From Gymnothorax reevesii (Eukaryota > Chordata > Actinopteri > Anguilliformes > Muraenidae), in NCBI GenBank assembly GCA_029721435.1, contig CM056574.1, forward strand, positions 8,298,501 through 8,362,500: a stretch of DNA of 64,000 bases, in the 5' to 3' direction. Within the stretch, counting starts at the first letter, position 1. Each line of letters begins with the position of its first letter. The notes beneath the pieces are model-generated. The model saw only the letters and a list, made by a program, of their open reading frames with translations. It did no database searches and had not been told where the DNA came from. Made by a program: the position numbers and the translations under genes. Shown in pieces: positions 58,282-64,000 of the stretch.

Positions 58282-59188
58282 CTTGTGATAGATAGATGAA
58301 GCATACGTAAAACTCTCTCTTAATGGCTGTCAACCTCCGGCAGTGAATCACGTGGGATACGCATGTTTGCTGTCAAATAGAAGTAAATTAGAGAGCTTTT
58401 CCCAGGGTGCCCCCCCTTGGTAACGCCCCTGCGACTCACTCCTGCCAGTTCACCCAAAACGGGTTTGCAAAAGAGGCGCTCATCCCCCTGCTCTGAGGAG
58501 GCCTGAGCGGAGGCAAACGCTCAGCTTGATGAGATCGCCGTGGTGACGGGAGAAGGCTGAAGCCTCTCTGCGATGGCGTTTACTCATTGGGAAAAGAGGG
58601 CGACCCGCAAAGTTCCGGATCGATTTTAAACGCTCTGCAAGTTCAGTCAGCGGAGTCACGCCGAGGTTTGCGGAGTCACACTGAGGTCAGAAATTCACTG
58701 TTTTTCAAGCGCAATAAACTGCCTTGACACCCCCAGCCCCCCGTAAACACACTGTGTGGTTATAGATTCTGGAGGAGAATCAAAACAGCTTCAGAACTTC
58801 AGCTCAGGACTGAATAAAAATTAGGACTCGTACTTCAATTTAAATGTTTCCTCGCTTAACAAAACTGGGGTTAGAAAAGTCAGCAGTGTAAAGCTGAAAA
58901 GATAACTAAATTTAATTAAAGAGAACTGTTTGCTTAACCCCTTAATCTCTGACCCTTCACTCAAAGGTTTTCCCTTAAATAGGCTCAAAGTCTGATAAAC
59001 CTTTTTTATTTTTATTTTTTTAGGAAATTGTCAAATTCATGTTCCGCATCGACTCGTTGCACCAATTCACTGACGCTAAATTCCCTTATTTTGAGGATAT
59101 ATATTCAAACCCAGGAGTCCATGTTTTTCTGACCACAGTACTACATTATATCAGAAAAATCTAGATCTTTTACATCATTTCATAAACA
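58282..59188. other. Non-coding stretch
   Basis: No recognisable gene. A moderately GC-rich part lies at 58480-58640. Confidence 0.4.
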
Positions 59189-59311
59189 TTTCCCTGTAAT
59201 TCAGCAGGACATATTTGGGATCGATGGAAACCTTGGGATCTGAAATAGAATTTAAAATGGGCCTGAAGTTTCACAGGTTTGAATACAGCAGCTGCATTGG
59301 ACAGTCCCATA
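59189..59311 (+). repeat. Dispersed repeat, copy B
   Basis: Diverged copy of 31722-31870 (shared cctgtaattcagcaggacat and tttgaatacagcagctgcat). Interrupted at its right end by the Tc1-type element. The continuation tatatgggtccactg at 60746 may be its remaining part. Confidence 0.65.
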
Positions 59312-59621
59312 CGCTACAGGCAAAAATTTGGGGCCACCCTCAGATTTTTATTGGTGCACCAAGTGCAATGTGACCCCTTGGTTTTGGGAAGGCATTGATA
59401 CAGCATGACTTCTTGTTTCATTACATAATTTTATGTCACTAGGATGTGAACAATTTTAACACAAAGGCATTGGAACTCAATTATAAAACATTGTGGTCAG
59501 TGAGTCAAGACAGCTTTAATATGTGGTCAGAGGTCTGGAATTCACCATAAACCTGTTGGCTTCCTATATTTTATGCTGAAGTCATTTCATGTGCAAAAAA
59601 TAAGGAAAGAACAGTTGATGT

Positions 59622-60673
59622 TGTTGTGTTCTGGGGTCCTGGCCTTTGGCCAGGACAGTATTTATGGTTTTAACAGTTTCATGTTCAAGATCCCATAGTT
59701 CACAGTTTCATAGTTTCATGTTCATAGTCACAGTTTTAACAGTTTTTTGTATCAAGTCTTTGTATTTCATAATTCATGTTTATTGTCCATGTTTTTACTT
59801 TTCCATGTTTTTGTTTTCGCCAGGTCTGCCATGCCACTCCACCGCTTGTCTGCGTTCCGCCCCGTGCCTTCGTTGTTGCACATTTCAGAGCTCTGGGTTG
59901 GCTTTGGTATTTCCCCTTCCTTCTGTGCTGTGCTGATTCGGGGCTTTCTAAGCTTAATTGACAATTAACTGTTTTTAAGTTACTAACATTTACTAACACT
60001 CACTGGGTGGTGTAATTCTTAGATAGGCACATTACTAATACTACTAATTTAGACAGGGAGTTTATTGTCATGATTCCTGCTTTGCTATTTCAAGATCTTG
60101 CTGTGCTTTTCTGTTCTAAACATTCATGCTTGCTTCCAAACTGCATACTTAATTGGTACTTAAGCTGAGCACGCTCATTCTCTTAATGAGCAAGTCTTGT
60201 CCACCAATCTTGTCCATCTCATGATCTTGCCCTGCCTCTTGTTTCTCCTTCTCCAGGTGTTGCCCTTCATGTGTCATGATTTCTAAGCCTTTATCTGGAT
60301 GCGGTGGAAGTTGGCTGGCAGACAGTGTCTCGCTCCATGTTCAAGTTCTTGTTTCCTAGTCTCGTTCCATGTGCAAGTTTTGGTTCTAGTCAAGTCTCCT
60401 TTCATGTTCAAGTCTTTGCTCATGTTCATAGCCCTTGTAAATATAGCCATAGTCTTGTTTATTTTTCTTGCTTATCTCCCTGGAGTTTCCAGTGGTTTTT
60501 TGTTCTTGCCATTTTTGCTATTTAGTTTCCCCGCTCTGTGTAGCGTACTTTAGTTTGTCTTTTGCAACCCTTTGGGCCAAGTTTTTCGTTGGCCCTCGTG
60601 CCTGTTTTGTTTTTTGTTTAATAAATCCTCATTCCCATCTCCGCGCATCTGGTGTCTACCTGATTCCATATCA
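59622..60673 (+). mobile_element. Solo LTR, plus orientation
   Basis: Starts tgttgtgttctggggtcctg and ends gattccatatca (TG..CA ends), flanked by gatgt on both sides (59617-59621 and 60674-60678), a 5-base target duplication. A polyadenylation signal aataaa lies at about 60620, near the 3' end. It is 1052 bp, with no internal retroviral or retrotransposon region adjoining. Related in inverted orientation to 55788-56776. The superfamily is not assigned. Confidence 0.85.
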
Positions 60674-60685
60674 GATGTGTGATTT

Positions 60686-60708
60686 AAAAAAAAAAAAAAA
60701 AAAAAAAA
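60686..60708 (+). repeat. Poly(A) tract
   Basis: Run of 23 A just after the LTR target duplication, within the right arm of the Tc1-type element. Confidence 0.95.
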
Positions 60709-60747
60709 GAATCTGAGGGTGGCCACAAACTTTTGGCCTGTAGTGTA

Positions 60748-61739
60748 TATGGGTCCACTGTTTTTATGGGATTAATGATGGCTTTAGTTTCAGAATGTTA
60801 CTGATACGAACTCCTCAGTATAATGGATGACTTCGCTGTTTCCAGAATTTTCCAGAAGTGAATACTTTCACAGTGAGACTTAGGTGATTATGGGAATAAG
60901 AAAAATGAATATAACAAAGACTCGTGTGAAAAGAGAAATTCTCTTCTTTATCAAGAGAGGTGCAGTTTTACTCATTGTTTAGGCTGCCTCGAACGTTACC
61001 TCAATATTCCACATGGGGAAAAATAAGCAAATTTCATTAATTGTGTCAGAAACACACACTGGTAAATGGCAGCCTGAAGCCGTGGAAACCTCCCTATATT
61101 ACAGTAAGATGTTTACAATCTCCGTCTCTCTCCCTGCTGAGCGACAGACACACAGATGTACAGTGAATGATGCTGAAAGTGTGTTAATCAGCTGTCTGAC
61201 ACACTGTTCTAGCAGCAGATCGGCCTTTAATGATAAGAGCTGATTCACACCAGTGAAAAATATCTGCTGTTCATTCAATTTTAAACTTTAAAAACAAAAA
61301 AAAAAAAACAAATAACCTGGAATGGTGCCTTTGAATTGACATGAAAGAGATTATCCAGCTGTCAGGCCACTCAAGATGACTAAGAGAGTTTTTTCAATAT
61401 GTCCCTCGTGCAGGATTGATGTTTAAAATGTGTGACACTCTTGAATACATCCTATGATTAGGGAAATTATCAAAGGGGGTGTTGGATGGTGGCAGATTTA
61501 ATTATTTTCTTTTAGTTACAATGGAAAAAGTAATCGCCCAGGCATTTGCTTTCTGCAGATTCGATGGAAAAACTGAGCAACTAAGAAAAACTGATAACTC
61601 CAACAGGGCCAAAATATTTCACCACAGAATAAGTGAAGTGACCAATCAGAATCAAGCATTCGACAAATCCGTGTAATTAAATTAAATTAATTCAGTTATT
61701 GGATACATCCTATAATCCTGACTGCTGTTTCCCTGGTGC
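60748..61739. other. Non-coding stretch
   Basis: No recognisable gene. Short A-run near 61296-61308. Confidence 0.4.
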
Positions 61740-61835
61740 CTACAACCACCCCCCCCCCCCCCCCACTTCCTGCGGGCCGAAGAAATTGCCCCCCACATGC
61801 ACCCCCACCCTTCCCCCACCCCACCCTTCCCCCAA
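61740..61835 (+). repeat. C-rich tract
   Basis: A run of 16 or more C at about 61749-61765, followed by ccccacc-type repeats. Confidence 0.9.
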
Positions 61836-61892
61836 GGAATTATGAATTTAAGTAGCTTTATGAGCTTGTCATGTTGAGCTCCTGCGAGTCAG

Positions 61893-61995
61893 GTGTGTGT
61901 GCGTGTGTGTGTGTTTGTGTGTGTGTACATGTGTTTCTGATGTGTATGTCTGTGTGAGTGTCTGTGTATTTGACCATATGTCCTGTGTGTGTGTT
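61893..61995 (+). repeat. Imperfect (TG)n tract
   Basis: TG repeats with gtgcgtg, tatgtc and gagtg interruptions. Confidence 0.9.
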
Positions 61996-64000
61996 TGTGA
62001 ACAGTTCCCGTCTCGCCTGTCAGAAAATGACAGTTGAAATGTAATCAGATGAAACTGTGAGACTGTGGGTGAGTGATTTGATTTGAACATCCTTCAGTGG
62101 TGGAATGCCAAGAGGCTTTCTGCTTGGCGCCATGGCGACGACCTTGTCTGGCGTGTTTGTGTGTGTGTGAGTTTGTGTGTGTAGTCATAGATTGAAAACA
62201 GCTTGCAATCTCACATCGTTTGGCGAGTCGGTCAGATAACTGCCCTGTGCTGCTCGAGATGAAAACAGACTGACTGAATGATTCTCTCCTTTTCTATTCT
62301 TTATTTCAGGGTAAAATCCCCACTGTCCCTCTCACACAAAGGCTGGGGCCTCGACATCAAATCCAGGCCACAGGCTCCGCTGGGTCCTCCTGAGCTCCTG
62401 CTTAACAGAGTCATCGATTGGCTCAGGAGTCGGTGCACCTTGGTATTGAGGCCTAAATAAGCTTTGGATTGAGGAGAAAAGAAATCACCAAAAACAGCTG
62501 AGACTGAAGTTTGAGACCCCTGTGTTACGCAAACCGTCCTCACGTTTAGCATTAGCATTAGCCCCCACGCAGTGAATTCCAAAATAATCAACGCAATCAT
62601 TTGTGTGTGATAAAATCTGACTTTTGTTTTCTCTTCCAAATTTTTTCGTGCCTCCCGCTTATTGTCACAGGAGCGATATTTACTCTTCTTTGTAAGGTAC
62701 GGCCACAGAGCAAACTTAGAAAGGAAACACGGTGATAAGATTCGCAGTACTCACTGATAACCAGGCTATCTGCGGAACACTAAAACAGGGCTTTTCATGG
62801 ACAAATGTGTTTACACGGCAGTCTAAAGTTACATCACGTATGATAACCAACAATTCACTTTCAAACTATTATGACCGTTCCCTGATTGCTAATTATTTAC
62901 CTCGTTCCTTCCTTTCTCACCTCCTTTCCTTGCTATTTACACTATTAACTGTGAAGGCAAGGAAAGGAAATGAGGTACAGAAGTGAGAATGATGAAATTT
63001 TAACAACATGAATTTGGGGATTTAATTTTCTGTGATTTTTCAAATGTCAGCTTAAAGCAATGTCAGTTATTGACACAGAGAAGAGAATCTACAAATTAAC
63101 ACAATAAATTAGACGTGACAAAATAAGTCTGACTTGGAGGAAGAAAGTTTGTCTGGGGGAATCATACACACGTCATGTTTCACCAGCTGAGATTTTGAGT
63201 GCTTTGTGATTATTCGATAACTAATGTAATGATAAATGCCCTAACAGCCTATTGTTATGCTGCTAATTTTGTATGTAATTTTACCTCTAATATGTTTTCA
63301 CAGGCATTTATTTGCTTGTGCATTCAGGTGATGGGACATCTCAAAAAGTTATTCTGATGGGACCACTTTATCAAAAAAGGAAGAGATTCTAGGAAATGAT
63401 TGGGGTCTCGGTCAGATGGGGTCATCCATAAATAATATTGGTAATTCCAGTGAAACTGAGCTAGTTGTCTATTGAGTTCATCTTTATAGCGTTAGAGTAA
63501 TTTTTTGGTATGGGTGATCTCTATTAGACAGAGTTGATCTCTATAGGATGGGAGTAATCCGTAGAGTCAATGGGTGATCTAGTTTGTGTGGCTGAGTGGA
63601 TCTCCATAGATGAGAGTAATGCCTGTATCACAGGGGTGATCTCTGCAACACACAGCACTGCAGAGTAAGACTGTCGGAGGCCGGTAGCAGCTCCACCATC
63701 ATCACAGACCCTATTGATTAAAGGAAAACAAAACCAATTTTCCTGCTCTGCAGGGGGCGGCGAGAGGGTCTGCATCTGTAATGACATCACAGGTCTGATC
63801 TTCAGTGTGATGTTCAGTTCTTACAGATTATAATTCAGCTACAATCCCCGACAAACACAGGCCAACCCTGCTCTCCACTCATCTAATGATGGCTTGTTAA
63901 ATCTCCACAAAATAGAAGATGCTGCTGTGGGAATTATGTGAGGATAAATACTTCTGGTTCTGGAAAAGTTCTTTTGATTTATTTATTTTCTGTCACACCC
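61996..64000. other. Non-coding stretch to the end of the window
   Basis: No recognisable gene. 63505-63645 reuses gtgatctctat, gatgagagtaat and similar phrases, a weak decayed repeat. The minus frame at 62301-62639 has no known domain. Confidence 0.45.

Larger units (their letters stand above)
59312..60745. mobile_element. Tc1/mariner-type MITE split by a solo LTR
   Basis: Ends cgctacaggcaaaaatttgg, then ggccaccctcaga, and the inverse tctgagggtggccac with aaacttttggcctgtagtg. TA stands on both sides (59310-59311 and 60746-60747). Without the LTR inserted in it the element would be only about 380 bp and non-coding. Confidence 0.75.

Noticed and set aside
62301..62639. 112-residue minus-strand frame
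   Set aside because: No domain, no splice context and no support from composition.

Overview
The window looks like a stretch of teleost fish chromosome. The signs are long (CA)n, (GA)n and (AAT)n microsatellites, several different tandem arrays, fish-type LINE fragments (an RTE/Rex3-like piece with a (GATG)n tail and an L2-like pseudogene), a Tc1 transposase remnant, tRNA-headed SINE-like elements and many short hAT-, Tc1- and TTAA-type non-autonomous DNA elements. There is no bacterial-style gene content, operon or CRISPR array. No search could be run, so family names rest on recognised motifs and on ends read by eye.

One multi-exon gene can be followed by hand. It lies on the minus strand from an ATG at 38175 to about 21.3 kb. 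Sixteen exons, with GT..AG boundaries and compatible reading phases at every junction, give a protein of about 418 residues before an uncertain C-terminus. It has a 24-residue N-terminus, a short linker and one membrane segment (about residues 39-65), followed by a long charged coiled coil. The order of parts and the local coiled-coil pattern suggest a short, SH3-less member of the TANGO1/cTAGE5 (MIA3/MIA2) family of endoplasmic-reticulum export receptors. That identity is an inference of moderate strength. A second, weak transcription unit may run the other way from the same upstream region, with two phase-compatible exon-like segments at 38956-39097 and 39385-39500.

Layout: 1-8.8 kb holds LINE remnants and two degenerate minisatellites. 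8.8-11.3 kb is a TTAA-flanked DNA element. 11.5-17.9 kb is microsatellite- and minisatellite-rich and ends in a SINE-like element. 19.4-20.8 kb is a 17-copy array of an exactly 83-bp unit. 21.3-38.2 kb is the gene, whose introns hold a 3.6-kb array of a 53-bp unit, several MITEs, a SINE-bearing DNA element and a LINE fragment. 39.7-41.6 kb is a 48-bp minisatellite. 44.1-47.9 kb is a cluster of nested DNA transposons. 50-60.7 kb holds MITEs, a foldback element, two solo LTRs in opposite orientation and a three-level nested insertion. The remainder shows no recognisable gene.

The points most worth following are: (1) the 83-bp array, whose right flank is a diverged copy of the sequence just upstream of the gene's first exon; (2) the intronic 53-bp array, most units of which carry the 5' splice-site hexamer GTAAGT in the gene's sense direction; (3) a 24-repeat CT tract that serves as the polypyrimidine tract of one splice acceptor.
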